Virus record (IMG/VR): IMGVR_UViG_3300022198_003735
Span: 1 to 21,169 of that record
Reading direction: 5' to 3' (one strand)
Length of the DNA: 21,169 bases
Origin: a virus
The notes below the pieces were generated by a model, which saw only the letters and a program-made list of their open reading frames with translations, searched no databases and was not told the DNA's origin. The translations under genes and the position numbers were made by a program. This document shows positions 12,526 to 18,820 of this stretch, piece after piece (the stretch's first letter is position 1; every line of letters begins with the position of its first letter).

Positions 12526-13050
12526 CTAGGCAGGCTGCTCCCAGCTTGGCATCACGCGGGCTTGACCGTTGTAGTGTCCCACTTTTCCGTAGTCAATATC
12601 AGGGATTCCGGCAGTTATGACAAAAACCATCTGACCAATTTTTAAGCCAGGATATAGCGGAAGAGAATGCAATCGACGAGCATTAACAAGCTCCAAAGTT
12701 AGCTTACTTTCGGACCACAGAGGATCTGCAAATCCTGCATGGCTGTGCTCATAACCTTCACGAGCGCGAGAAGATTTAAGGCAAAACATACCGCAAACAT
12801 CATTGGGCATGTTGAACGTTTCGCGGGTTTCGGCTAATACAAACTCGCCAGGCGCTAGCCAGTAAGGGTTCTCAGCGGTGCAATGCGCAATCGACTGAAG
12901 CTGCAGCTCTGGCGTGTGCTCAACTTCAACCATGATGTTGTCGCCAAGCCTGAGATCAAGCGAAGCTGGATTGAGCAGTTCAGGCTCGAAGGGCTCGATC
13001 ATCCGCTCCTCTTCAATGAGGCGCTGAATTTCGCGGTCGTGGAGGATCAT
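12526..13050 (-). CDS. dcd: dCTP deaminase (dUTPase-fold)
   Basis: 174-aa enzyme of the dCTP deaminase/dUTPase superfamily, which converts dCTP to dUTP in the cytosol to feed thymidylate synthesis. Recognised by MILHDREIQRLIEE, NPASLDLRLGD (27-37), KSSRAREGY (92-100, matching the catalytic Ser/Arg loop), HAGFADPLW (104-112) and SKLTLELVN with the catalytic Glu120. All key residues appear present. The start is ATG 13050, the usual position for the family. The gene is alone on the minus strand, away from the dNMP kinase, between two HNH endonuclease genes. Whether it is monofunctional or also hydrolyses dUTP cannot be told. Confidence 0.9.
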   Translation of the reverse strand: MILHDREIQRLIEEERMIEPFEPELLNPASLDLRLGDNIMVEVEHTPELQLQSIAHCTAENPYWLAPGEFVLAETRETFNMPNDVCGMFCLKSSRAREGYEHSHAGFADPLWSESKLTLELVNARRLHSLPLYPGLKIGQMVFVITAGIPDIDYGKVGHYNGQARVMPSWEQPA

Positions 13051-13098
13051 TCAATAAAGGACGGGACAGCCCGACTGTAGACCTGATAAGATTTTGGT

Positions 13099-13125
13099 GC
13101 TTCAGCAGGTTGCCGCCTCTGAAGC
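13099..13125. promoter_or_regulatory. Hairpin in the divergent region between dcd and the homing endonuclease
   Basis: GCTTCAG (13099-13105) pairs with CTGAAGC (13119-13125), and AGG (13107-13109) with CCT (13116-13118), which gives a 10-bp stem with one bulged base and loop TTGCCG. It sits between the dcd start and the NUMOD4-HNH start, where the promoters of both would lie. It may be a leader structure or an operator-like palindrome. Confidence 0.35.
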
Positions 13126-13151
13126 GTGACCAACTCACCCAAACTGAGCTG

Positions 13152-13559
13152 ATGGAAGGCATTGTAGAGCAATGGCGCCCTGTTGTCGGGTACGAGGGGC
13201 TATACGAAGTTTCGGATCAAGGGCAAGTCAGGAGTTTGCCTGGGTGGCGCTGGAATGGGCAAGCAATACATCGATTCAAAGGAAGAGTGCTAAAGCCGCA
13301 GCAGTCACCTCGATACTTTCATGTAGTTTTATCAAAAAATAGTAAAGTTAAATGTGTAAAAGTTCACCAGCTGGTGGCAGATGCCTTTCTGCCGCCATGC
13401 CCTGGCACCCAAGGCAAGCGGTCTGGCTGCTATCACATTGATCACATAAATAACAATCCAATTGACAATAGGGCGGAGAATCTTCAATGGCTTCCTCGCT
13501 ATGAAAACACATATATCAAGGTTTGCCGAAAAAGAGATCAGGCAGGCAGATTTATTTAG
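13152..13559 (+). CDS. NUMOD4 and HNH homing endonuclease, 135 aa
   Basis: Free-standing homing endonuclease. The start is ATG 13152; an upstream TTG at 13110 only adds an atypical leader. An N-terminal NUMOD4 segment (WRPVVGYEGLYEVSDQGQVR, 8-27) binds DNA. A KGRVLKPQ and VHQLVADAFL part leads to the HNH core, HIDHINNNPIDNRAENLQWL (95-114), with His95, Asp97, His98 and Asn110, and Asn119 after it. It cuts double-stranded DNA to promote its own spread. It is the only plus-strand gene in the right half and meets the endolysin gene with 4 bases of tail-to-tail overlap. The stretch around 13330-13350 is AT-rich, which fits recent acquisition. Confidence 0.9.
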   Translation: MEGIVEQWRPVVGYEGLYEVSDQGQVRSLPGWRWNGQAIHRFKGRVLKPQQSPRYFHVVLSKNSKVKCVKVHQLVADAFLPPCPGTQGKRSGCYHIDHINNNPIDNRAENLQWLPRYENTYIKVCRKRDQAGRFI

Positions 13560-14641
13560 CTGTAGTCCCAGCGACGGCGCTGTCCATCTGCACGGCGACC
13601 GAGATGAACAAAATTTGGCGCAGCATAACCAAGAGAAAAGGGCCAGTTTTGATCACACCATTTCTCAACAGCGTGCATATCTGCTCCATTGATCCAAAAA
13701 TCAACAGCGCCAGTTCCAGGGCCGCTAAACAAATGTTCACTGTTCTTTGCACCACCAACTGAGCGATTAACAGCAGGCGGTCTGTAACCACTTGTAACAA
13801 TTACCGGCTTTCCCCCAAAGGCCGTTCGCGCCCGCTCAAGAAATGCCGCCAGTTCAGCCGCAGTATCAACCTGATACTGGTGATCGAACCTGCGCGCTTC
13901 CTGTCCAAGTGCAAATTCGCCTAACGTGATGTGCGGCGTCAGTCGAGCGCTAAACGGGCTGCTTGGTGTCAGCTTGGCAGGATCTTGCTGAACTTCAGGC
14001 TGCTTCGGCAAGCTAGAGCGCCAGAGTTCTCCTTCCGCACGACGACGACGAAGAAGACCAGCCTCCACATTCGTACCCGGATTGCGATACAACTCAAGGG
14101 CTGATGGCACTGCGCTCCAATCGCGTTCGCGCAATCGCTTGCTGATGGTCTCGAAGCCAGCAGTGCCATAGAAGCCAGCCCCTAGGTTATACGCAAACGA
14201 AATAAGCGCAGACTGCTGCCCGTCTGTCATCGCCGACCAATGCGGCACCGTTTCGCTGAGCTTTTTTGCGATTTGATCAATTTCAGTGCGAACAAACATG
14301 TCCGCTTCAATCACGGTGATCTTGTCGCCACGACTGACACGCCGGCCACCTGGGTAGCGAGTGGTGCCGTAACCGATGGTGTAAGGCTCGCCGCCGCTAA
14401 GCGGGTCAGGGTATGCGGTGAGATGGCAGCCTTCAAATTCTTTAATAAGTTTTAGCGCTGACGCATAATCCCCCTGCTTGCCGCCTTGACTCCAGGTCTT
14501 GAACCAACCTTGGTCGCGACCAAGGATGTGCGGATTTGCTTTATTGATCGCGTCCTCAAGCTCAGTCAACGCCGCCATTTGATGCGGCAATGCCTTGTAA
14601 TACTTGAATAAATCAAGAAGGCGGATTTTGTTTTGCGTCAT
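13556..14641 (-). CDS. Bifunctional endolysin: GH24 muramidase plus M15 peptidase
   Basis: 361-aa lysis enzyme. Residues 1-57 are a cyanophage-type N-terminus (RLLDLFKYYKALPHQMAALT, FKTWSQGGK). Next is a GH24 lysozyme domain with the Glu70-Asp79-Thr88 triad (EFEG, AYPDP, YTIGYG), about residues 62-210. After a Pro-rich linker comes an M15 zinc peptidase domain: SGYRPPAVN (284-292), SEH with His303, AVDF with Asp314 and FVHLG with His346 as zinc ligands. It would cut glycan strands and also peptide stems. Such fusion of muramidase and carboxypeptidase is fairly uncommon. The gene follows the holin-like gene and its frameshift extension on the same strand; it ends tail to tail with the homing endonuclease. 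Confidence 0.93.
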   Translation of the reverse strand: MTQNKIRLLDLFKYYKALPHQMAALTELEDAINKANPHILGRDQGWFKTWSQGGKQGDYASALKLIKEFEGCHLTAYPDPLSGGEPYTIGYGTTRYPGGRRVSRGDKITVIEADMFVRTEIDQIAKKLSETVPHWSAMTDGQQSALISFAYNLGAGFYGTAGFETISKRLRERDWSAVPSALELYRNPGTNVEAGLLRRRRAEGELWRSSLPKQPEVQQDPAKLTPSSPFSARLTPHITLGEFALGQEARRFDHQYQVDTAAELAAFLERARTAFGGKPVIVTSGYRPPAVNRSVGGAKNSEHLFSGPGTGAVDFWINGADMHAVEKWCDQNWPFSLGYAAPNFVHLGRRADGQRRRWDYS

Positions 14642-14879
14642 CGCTCCAAGGTGCGTGAATACTTATTGCGCCACCGAGGAGGCGGCTATCACCAGTTTGT
14701 AGTTCAGGATCAACCGGGTGCTCGATGATGACAGGCGGTTCGATCGCAGGTGGTTGCGTTGCGTGCCACTCTGCTTCAGCTTGATCAAGCTTGGCTGGCA
14801 GCGTTAGCTCAAACCACCATTGCCTGATGGCCTGTTCCAGTCGACGCTGCCAGCTTGGCTTGCCAAAGCTGATCAGAGC
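14613..14879 (-). CDS. Possible -1 frameshift extension of the holin-like protein, 88 codons
   Basis: Open frame of 88 codons after the slippery site, reading ALISFGKPSWQRRLEQAIRQ, then a WWFELTLPAKLDQAEAEWH stretch and a Pro/Ile-rich part, to a TGA at 14613-14615. It contains no ATG, GTG or TTG, so it cannot start in the usual way. The amino-acid sequence is strongly protein-like: amphipathic helix, Trp-rich patch, Pro-rich linker. Read in -1 frame after K45 of the 46-aa ORF, it gives a fusion of 133 aa. Its last 29 bases overlap the endolysin start. The alternatives are an indel in the A6 run or start at a CTG near 14876. Confidence 0.65.
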   Translation of the reverse strand, partial: ALISFGKPSWQRRLEQAIRQWWFELTLPAKLDQAEAEWHATQPPAIEPPVIIEHPVDPELQTGDSRLLGGAISIHAPWSDDAKQNPPS

Positions 14880-14885
14880 TTTTTT
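14851..14885 (-). promoter_or_regulatory. Predicted programmed -1 ribosomal frameshift site
   Basis: On the minus strand the codons GGA AAA AAG CTC TGA contain the slippery heptamer A AAA AAG (14885-14879), identical to that of E. coli dnaX and placed in the correct frame. A 7-base spacer (14878-14872) is followed by a stem-loop: CAGCTTTGG (14871-14863) with CCAAGCTG (14858-14851), 8 bp with one bulged T and loop CAAG. The zero-frame stop lies inside the spacer. Slip site, spacing and hairpin all match known -1 frameshift signals. No upstream Shine-Dalgarno-like stimulator is seen at the dnaX distance, though GGG lies next to the slip site. Confidence 0.7.
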
Positions 14886-15013
14886 CCCTTCAGCGCACGC
14901 AGCGCATGGAACACAAGCTGAATAATGCTGTTATCCTTTAGCGGGGAAAGGGCGATCAGCTCAGAAGCTGCTGCTACGAGAATCCAAAAAGCAGGATGCT
15001 GAATAAAGTCCAT
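14873..15013 (-). CDS. Holin-like small membrane protein, 46 aa
   Basis: ATG at 15013, 2 bases after the preceding gene's stop. The product has a short start MDFIQHP, one transmembrane segment (about residues 8-25, AFWILVAAASELIALSPL) and a basic helical end (LRALKGKKL). I recall small proteins of this AFWxLVAAASELIALSPLK type upstream of cyanophage endolysins. The position between the TM/coiled-coil gene and the endolysin fits a holin or antiholin that permeabilises the inner membrane. The stop follows a slippery A AAA AAG, and an alternative longer product is likely. Confidence 0.75.
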   Translation of the reverse strand: MDFIQHPAFWILVAAASELIALSPLKDNSIIQLVFHALRALKGKKL

Positions 15014-15015
15014 AA

Positions 15016-15267
15016 TTAGCAAGAGGGTGGACGCACTTCCAGCTTAGAGACCCTTTGCTCAACGGTATTAAGACGAGAGAAAAATTCTTTTCTATCCTCC
15101 TTAATATCCGAATGCAATACCTCTAATTGTGTTGCAATATGCTCGACGGCGCTTGTAAGTCTGATTACAGCGTCGCGCGCTTCATCTGACTTACGGCTAA
15201 ACCCGGCCGCCCCCATCGCGGCAACCGTAATAGACGCGCCGGCCACTGCGGCAATGACTTCGATCAT
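15016..15267 (-). CDS. TM plus coiled-coil protein, 83 aa (holin or spanin-like)
   Basis: ATG at 15267. An N-terminal transmembrane segment (about residues 3-23, EVIAAVAGASITVAAMGAAGF) is followed by SRKSDEARDAVIRLTSAVEH and a long heptad-type coiled coil (IATQLEVLHSDIKEDRKEFF, then NTVEQRVSKLEV). This resembles small cyanophage lysis-cassette proteins. It could be a holin or an inner-membrane spanin subunit. The gene stands immediately upstream of the holin-like gene and endolysin on the same strand, forming a lysis cassette. Confidence 0.75.
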   Translation of the reverse strand: MIEVIAAVAGASITVAAMGAAGFSRKSDEARDAVIRLTSAVEHIATQLEVLHSDIKEDRKEFFSRLNTVEQRVSKLEVRPPSC

Positions 15268-15291
15268 GGCGGCAATGGCTACTTATACAGA

Positions 15292-15429
15292 CTAGCGACC
15301 CTGCCCCCGCAGCTTTTTCTTGCCGCGACGTTGCGGGCGTGAATTTTGTCCCATGCCTTGGCTTGTCGTTTTAGGCCGGCCAGCTTGGTGCTCAAGCCTG
15401 CCCGTGCCCGTCTTGGCTTTTACTGCCAT
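15292..15429 (-). CDS. Small basic protein, 45 aa (RGQGR ending)
   Basis: ATG at 15429, 2 bases after the previous stop. Very basic and Gly/Gln-rich: MAVKAKTGTGRLEHQAGRPK at the start and RPQRRGKKKLRGQGR at the end. The K/R-RGQGR ending is a feature I recall from short cyanophage structural-region proteins. It is probably disordered and could bind nucleic acid or act within the virion. Function unknown. Confidence 0.7.
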   Translation of the reverse strand: MAVKAKTGTGRLEHQAGRPKTTSQGMGQNSRPQRRGKKKLRGQGR

Positions 15430-15431
15430 CT

Positions 15432-15572
15432 TTATCCATTCAACGCAATAAATTTACCATCCTGCGTTAGCAGTTTTAACCCAGACTGCGACAAAAGAAT
15501 TCGCAGAATAGCAGGCCCGCCCGGCTCGCCGCCTCTTAGTCCTGTGTTGATGCTAGTTCTTAAGTTTTTCAT
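15432..15572 (-). CDS. Hypothetical protein, 46 aa
   Basis: ATG at 15572 overlapping the preceding stop by one base (TAATG). The product starts MKNLRTSINTGLRGGEPGGP, followed by AILRILLSQSGLKLLTQDGKF and ends IALNG. The second half is an amphipathic or hydrophobic helix. Its stop lies 2 bases before the next ATG. Unrecognised, but the coupling on both sides supports translation. Confidence 0.6.
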   Translation of the reverse strand: MKNLRTSINTGLRGGEPGGPAILRILLSQSGLKLLTQDGKFIALNG

Positions 15573-15904
15573 TACATTGAACCAACTTTGGCGGACACGG
15601 TAGGCGTACCACCGTCAATGCTGACAAGGCGAAGCCTTGCGTATTGAACTGGGCATCCACTCAAGGCGTAGCCGTAGGTGCCGTTAGCGGTCAGCGTAGT
15701 ATTGGTTTCACTTTCATCAAGGTTGAAATAATTAGTGCCGTCAACACTGCCTTCAAGCCTGATCGTCACGCTTGTGCCGATGCCAGATACAGTCACTTGA
15801 AATGCAAGATCAAGGCCAGTAGTAACTTCGCTGCTGCTAACGCCAGCTTGGGTCAGCGAGCCAAGATCGGCGACCTCGTATCCAGCTTTAAGTCCTAGTG
15901 CCAT
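15572..15904 (-). CDS. Beta-rich virion-associated protein, 110 aa
   Basis: ATG at 15904. After MALGLKAGYEVADLGSLTQA the product is a series of strands: GLDLAFQVTVSGIGTSVTI, LEGSVDGTNYFNLDES, TLTANGTYGYALSG and a final YARLRLVSIDGG part. The alternating hydrophobic pattern resembles a small beta-sandwich of phage tail or head decoration proteins. It lies between membrane-type small genes, so it is probably a minor structural protein. Overlaps the next stop/start as TAATG. Confidence 0.65.
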   Translation of the reverse strand: MALGLKAGYEVADLGSLTQAGVSSSEVTTGLDLAFQVTVSGIGTSVTIRLEGSVDGTNYFNLDESETNTTLTANGTYGYALSGCPVQYARLRLVSIDGGTPTVSAKVGSM

Positions 15905-15935
15905 GTCGATGCGTAGAAAGCTAAACCAACTTTAA

Positions 15936-16178
15936 CTACCTATCGCCTTTCTGCAGCTCTTGTACCAAGTACTGCCGCAAAGCTCGATCAGCAGGCGTCT
16001 GCTGCGGTTTCAAATCAATCTCAAGAATGCGCAGCTTAATTTGCCGCGCGTAATACTCATCAAGCTGCTGCTTGACTTCTTGCGCCTTGGCATACCGCGT
16101 CTCGATAGCCACAGTGGCGCCAACGATCACAGACAATGCTGCAACGATGGCGCCAGCAGTAGCAATCCAGCGGTGCAT
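15936..16178 (-). CDS. TM plus coiled-coil protein, 80 aa (spanin or holin-like)
   Basis: The start is ATG 16178 (the frame extends to a TTG at 16187, but the ATG overlaps the previous TAA as TAATG). An N-terminal membrane helix (residues 5-23, IATAGAIVAALSVIVGATVA) precedes ETRYAKAQEVKQQLDEYYAR and a charged helical tail (LKPQQTPADRALRQYLVQEL). The one-helix plus periplasmic coiled-coil form matches inner-membrane spanins and some holins. It lies about 900 bases ahead of the TM/coiled-coil gene at 15016-15267, so two such proteins serve this cluster. Confidence 0.65.
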   Translation of the reverse strand: MHRWIATAGAIVAALSVIVGATVAIETRYAKAQEVKQQLDEYYARQIKLRILEIDLKPQQTPADRALRQYLVQELQKGDR

Positions 16179-16522
16179 TAGCCCCAAGGCACGCCAGCGG
16201 ACTTAGTAGGCGCCAGCTTCTCGCTGATCTGGGCGTCGAGTGCCTGGACGATCTCTTCGACCTTTTCATCGCCGAAGTGCGATTTGACCCAGCCGATCAC
16301 GGTGTCTTCGGTCAGCTCGGCGTAAGGGATGCCAGTTCCCTCTTCTGGGGCTTCAAGGCCGATGGAGCCATAAGCGCCAGCTTGCTCGCCATCGCGGAAG
16401 TGCGTCACGGTGTAATGCACCGTGAAGACCGTTCCGATGTCATCAAGATTTCTTTCCATATTGGCGACCTTCCACACAGTGAAGGGGAAGTCGATTCCAG
16501 GTGCGGGGTTGGTGTCAGGCAT
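16178..16522 (-). CDS. DUF7936-like phage protein, 114 aa
   Basis: Start ATG 16522. The product has the pattern FTVWKVANMERN, then VFTVHYTVTHFRDGEQAGAYG and a helix with ELTEDTVIGWVKSHFGDEKV plus a C-terminal LDAQISEKLAPTKSAGVPWG. I recall this as a small phage family (a DUF7936-like one) found near tail genes. It is probably a structural accessory. The gene at 18488-18820 has the same plan (helix EEQMIGFVEQTLGDELATIQ, then a SLPW end) and seems to be a diverged paralogue. Confidence 0.75.
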   Translation of the reverse strand: MPDTNPAPGIDFPFTVWKVANMERNLDDIGTVFTVHYTVTHFRDGEQAGAYGSIGLEAPEEGTGIPYAELTEDTVIGWVKSHFGDEKVEEIVQALDAQISEKLAPTKSAGVPWG

Positions 16523-16604
16523 TGGAATGCTTGCGATTGTGTAAGCGTAATCGGGTTGCAGCCAGTTGGGAAGGGTCGGCTGCCCACCCTTTTAGTGAGT
16601 AGGG

Positions 16605-17114
16605 TTACTGGGTCTGGCTGAGGTTAGCTTTCATGTAGAAGTAGATTGCTTCCACCTCTTCTAAGCTCGCGTCATTCTTGAGGAAGTTGGCACGAGCTGA
16701 AATGACCTTGACATTGCCCTTGGTGTAGCCGCCTGATGGATCAATGCGATCCAGCGTTGGTGCGTTCCAGTTGTCCTTCATCGAGACGCGACCCTTGCCG
16801 ACAGAAGCAAAGATTGGGATGCCCAAAACTGGACAGATCTCCGGGATCACAATGTCGCCAACTTTCAAATCGCAATCCAATCCGCGGTCCGCTGCACGAT
16901 TCCGTGCGTTGTAAAGCAGCTTGCGACGTGGGTCGATGCCGACGTATTCCTGATTTTTGCAGGTCTTGCACCGCGTCGTGCGCTTGATTCCGTCAGCACC
17001 GCGCCTAGATTCTCCGGCATTGCGATCAGGCCAGAACTGATCAAGAGGCAAGAATTCCTTGCACTTGGTACACCAGAGAAGCGTTGGATCGGGCGATTTT
17101 ATGGAAGCTGGCAT
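16605..17114 (-). CDS. HNH-type endonuclease with zinc knuckle, 169 aa
   Basis: ATG at 17114 overlapping the tail-fibre stop (ATGA). The N-terminus has CTKC (C15/C18) and a C49/C52 pair (CKTC), a zinc site like those of endonuclease VII/HNH-type phage nucleases. A basic middle contains RKLLYNARNRAADRGL. The C-terminus APTLDRIDPSGGYTKGNVKV (118-137), with Asp122, Arg123 and Asp125, and the following ARANFLKND, are the signature of a phage HNH subfamily (LDRIDPxxGYxxxNVxxVxxxxNxxK). It lies in the tail cluster, tightly coupled to the fibre gene, and could be a homing element that has become part of the operon. Confidence 0.85.
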   Translation of the reverse strand: MPASIKSPDPTLLWCTKCKEFLPLDQFWPDRNAGESRRGADGIKRTTRCKTCKNQEYVGIDPRRKLLYNARNRAADRGLDCDLKVGDIVIPEICPVLGIPIFASVGKGRVSMKDNWNAPTLDRIDPSGGYTKGNVKVISARANFLKNDASLEEVEAIYFYMKANLSQTQ

Positions 17115-18475
17115 CAGGTGTAAACGATCTTCAGGTCGCCAGTGGAGGTGCGATACACATCTCCATCAACAAGGCCGCCAGTTTTAGCGGCAGCGTTATC
17201 AGCATAAACGGGCGTGTTGGCAATATTGATGATGCGCGAATTCTTGATACGCATCGCCTCGGTTGGTGATGACGCCCCATCCGCAGTAACGGAGAACACT
17301 AGGCAGCTAGGTCGGCTACTCGCAGAGGTCCACGTTCCTCCATCACGCTGAGCAAATATCCGAGCTGCATCTCCGTTATTTGAATCACCAAAACTCAGAT
17401 CACCAAGAAGTGCTCCATCAGCAGGAGTGTCCTGTCCACGGCAAAGACGCAAAATCGCCTCAGAGGTAGTAGCGCCACTGCGTCCCTGAAGGACGACAGT
17501 AGAAGAGACAGGCGTACTAGACGTGCCAACTAACAACCTGCCGGAGCTGTCGATGCGGGCGCGTTCGTTTACTGTGCCGTTTGTAAAGAATGTGATTGGG
17601 GCTCCAAGTGTTGTACCAATATCAAGACCATTGCCTGTAGCGACGATAGATTGAAAACCGCTACTTTTAGCTCCTATTCCAAGACGCAACTGGCCGCCTG
17701 TAGAACTAATGGCGGCAACCGTAATAGCAGTTGCTTCATTCAAAGTATCGAGATGAAGCAAAGTGCTAGGACTCGTAGTGCCAATCCCTACGTTGCCTGA
17801 GGAGTCGATACTTAAGCGGGTTTGGCGACTACCGGCTCCGCCGGTCTCAATACTGGCTCCAAAGCCAGACATTACGGCACCTGTTGCGCTTTTGTAAAAG
17901 AACGCCTCGCCTGTTGTTGGTGCAGATGAGTCTGAAGTTACAGCAATCCGCCCATCTACATGCAACCTATCTACCGGGCTACTAGTCCCCAGACCCAGCT
18001 TCCCGTCCGATGTGATGCGGAGGCGTTCGGCGCCTGCAGTTTCAATAAACAGTTCGCGGCCAGACGTAAAAGCAATCTTGCCTGCCTCAAGTGAATTGAC
18101 GTAGGAACGGATAATTGCGTTTGTTGTATCTGTACTGCGAAGGCGGAGTTCGGATGCGCTGCCGGAGCCGGAAAGCTCTAATAACGAGCCAGGGCTACTG
18201 GTCCCCACACCCAGCTTCCCGTCCGATGTGAGGCGGAGTTTTTCAGTGCCATTAGTCGAGATGGCTACTTGGTCTGCGCCGGGGGAGTAGATGCCGGCAT
18301 TGTCGCCGTCAAACGCAATGCCCGGTGCTGCAGCAGTACCAGCCGATGCGTTCTTCAGCAGATCCGCAATGCTGATCTTCTTGGTAACGTCTGCCGCTAC
18401 GTCAACGATTGGCAGCACATCAGTGCTGACAGGATTGGTGAGCTGCGTCAGCTCGGTGATCTTGGTGTTAGCCAC
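17114..18475 (-). CDS. Tail fibre-like protein with beta repeats, 453 aa
   Basis: The start is a GTG at 18475, giving MANTKITELTQLT, a start common to phage fibre proteins. The chain then has a Ser/Thr/Gly-rich series of repeats: GTEKLRLTSDGKLGVGTSSP (76-95), ERLRITSDGKLGLGTSSP (150-167), RLSIDSSGNVGIGTTSP (220-236) and ERARIDSSGRLLVGTSS (304-320). These match the SDGxxGxGTxSP repeats of trimeric fibres. The C-terminus YADNAAAKTGGLVDGDVYRT and a TGDLKIVYT ending also fit. It would attach to the host surface. At DNA level two of the repeats share a 46-base near-identical stretch. No chaperone domain is visible. Confidence 0.8.
   Translation of the reverse strand: MANTKITELTQLTNPVSTDVLPIVDVAADVTKKISIADLLKNASAGTAAAPGIAFDGDNAGIYSPGADQVAISTNGTEKLRLTSDGKLGVGTSSPGSLLELSGSGSASELRLRSTDTTNAIIRSYVNSLEAGKIAFTSGRELFIETAGAERLRITSDGKLGLGTSSPVDRLHVDGRIAVTSDSSAPTTGEAFFYKSATGAVMSGFGASIETGGAGSRQTRLSIDSSGNVGIGTTSPSTLLHLDTLNEATAITVAAISSTGGQLRLGIGAKSSGFQSIVATGNGLDIGTTLGAPITFFTNGTVNERARIDSSGRLLVGTSSTPVSSTVVLQGRSGATTSEAILRLCRGQDTPADGALLGDLSFGDSNNGDAARIFAQRDGGTWTSASSRPSCLVFSVTADGASSPTEAMRIKNSRIINIANTPVYADNAAAKTGGLVDGDVYRTSTGDLKIVYT
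17976..18021. repeat. Direct repeat copy 1 in the tail-fibre gene
   Basis: About 46 bases beginning GGGCTACTAGTCCCC and containing CCCAGCTTCCCGTCCGATGT. It matches 18192-18237 with few differences. It encodes, on minus, the SDGKLGLGTSSP repeat. The pair may support recombination or repeat-number change. Confidence 0.75.
18192..18237. repeat. Direct repeat copy 2 in the tail-fibre gene
   Basis: About 46 bases beginning GGGCTACTGGTCCCC and containing CCCAGCTTCCCGTCCGATGT, 216 bases after copy 1 and in the same orientation. It encodes the SDGKLGVGTSSP repeat on minus. The 216-base step is a multiple of three, so unequal crossing over would keep the frame. Confidence 0.75.
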
Positions 18476-18487
18476 AGCGACGAAAGA

Positions 18488-18820
18488 CTACCCTTCGCCA
18501 AAGTCTAACGCCAGCTCCCAAGGCAGAGAACGGGTAGTAATTGGGTTGGCGTACTCAGCTTGTAATGCCGTTTGGATTGTCGCCAACTCATCGCCTAGCG
18601 TCTGTTCGACAAAGCCGATCATCTGCTCTTCAGTGATTGATGCGTACTCGGTGAACAGCGCCGGATCTGCTGGGGCAAAATCCACGCTGCCGTAGTGATA
18701 CACCCACCGAGAGCGGTCGGCGGTGTAGCCAATGCGGTAGTCAGCGCTGACCATTACATCGGCAAGGTCGCCTTGCTGGGCGGCGACGCGCAGGTTTTTG
18801 AAGGTCCAGGAATAGGTCAT
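18488..18820 (-). CDS. DUF7936-like tail-associated protein, 110 aa (paralogue of the 16178-16522 gene)
   Basis: ATG at 18820 overlapping the stop of the large tail protein (ATGA). The product has MTYSWTFKNLRVAAQQGDLA, VMVSADYRIGYTADR, YHYGSVDF, then YASITEEQMIGFVEQTLGDE and a TRSLPWEL end. The FVEQTLG helix and PW end match the 114-aa gene at 16178-16522. It stands between the tail protein and the fibre gene, so it is probably a small tail component or fibre-attachment factor. Function inferred. Confidence 0.75.
   Translation of the reverse strand: MTYSWTFKNLRVAAQQGDLADVMVSADYRIGYTADRSRWVYHYGSVDFAPADPALFTEYASITEEQMIGFVEQTLGDELATIQTALQAEYANPITTRSLPWELALDFGEG

Noticed and set aside
16523-16591. 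In-frame upstream stretch of the 114-aa gene reading PTLPNWLQPDYAYTIASIP
   Set aside because: It looks protein-like but has no ATG, GTG or TTG after the stop at 16592-16594, and no slippery site or hairpin supports frameshifting from the HNH gene. It could be a relic.
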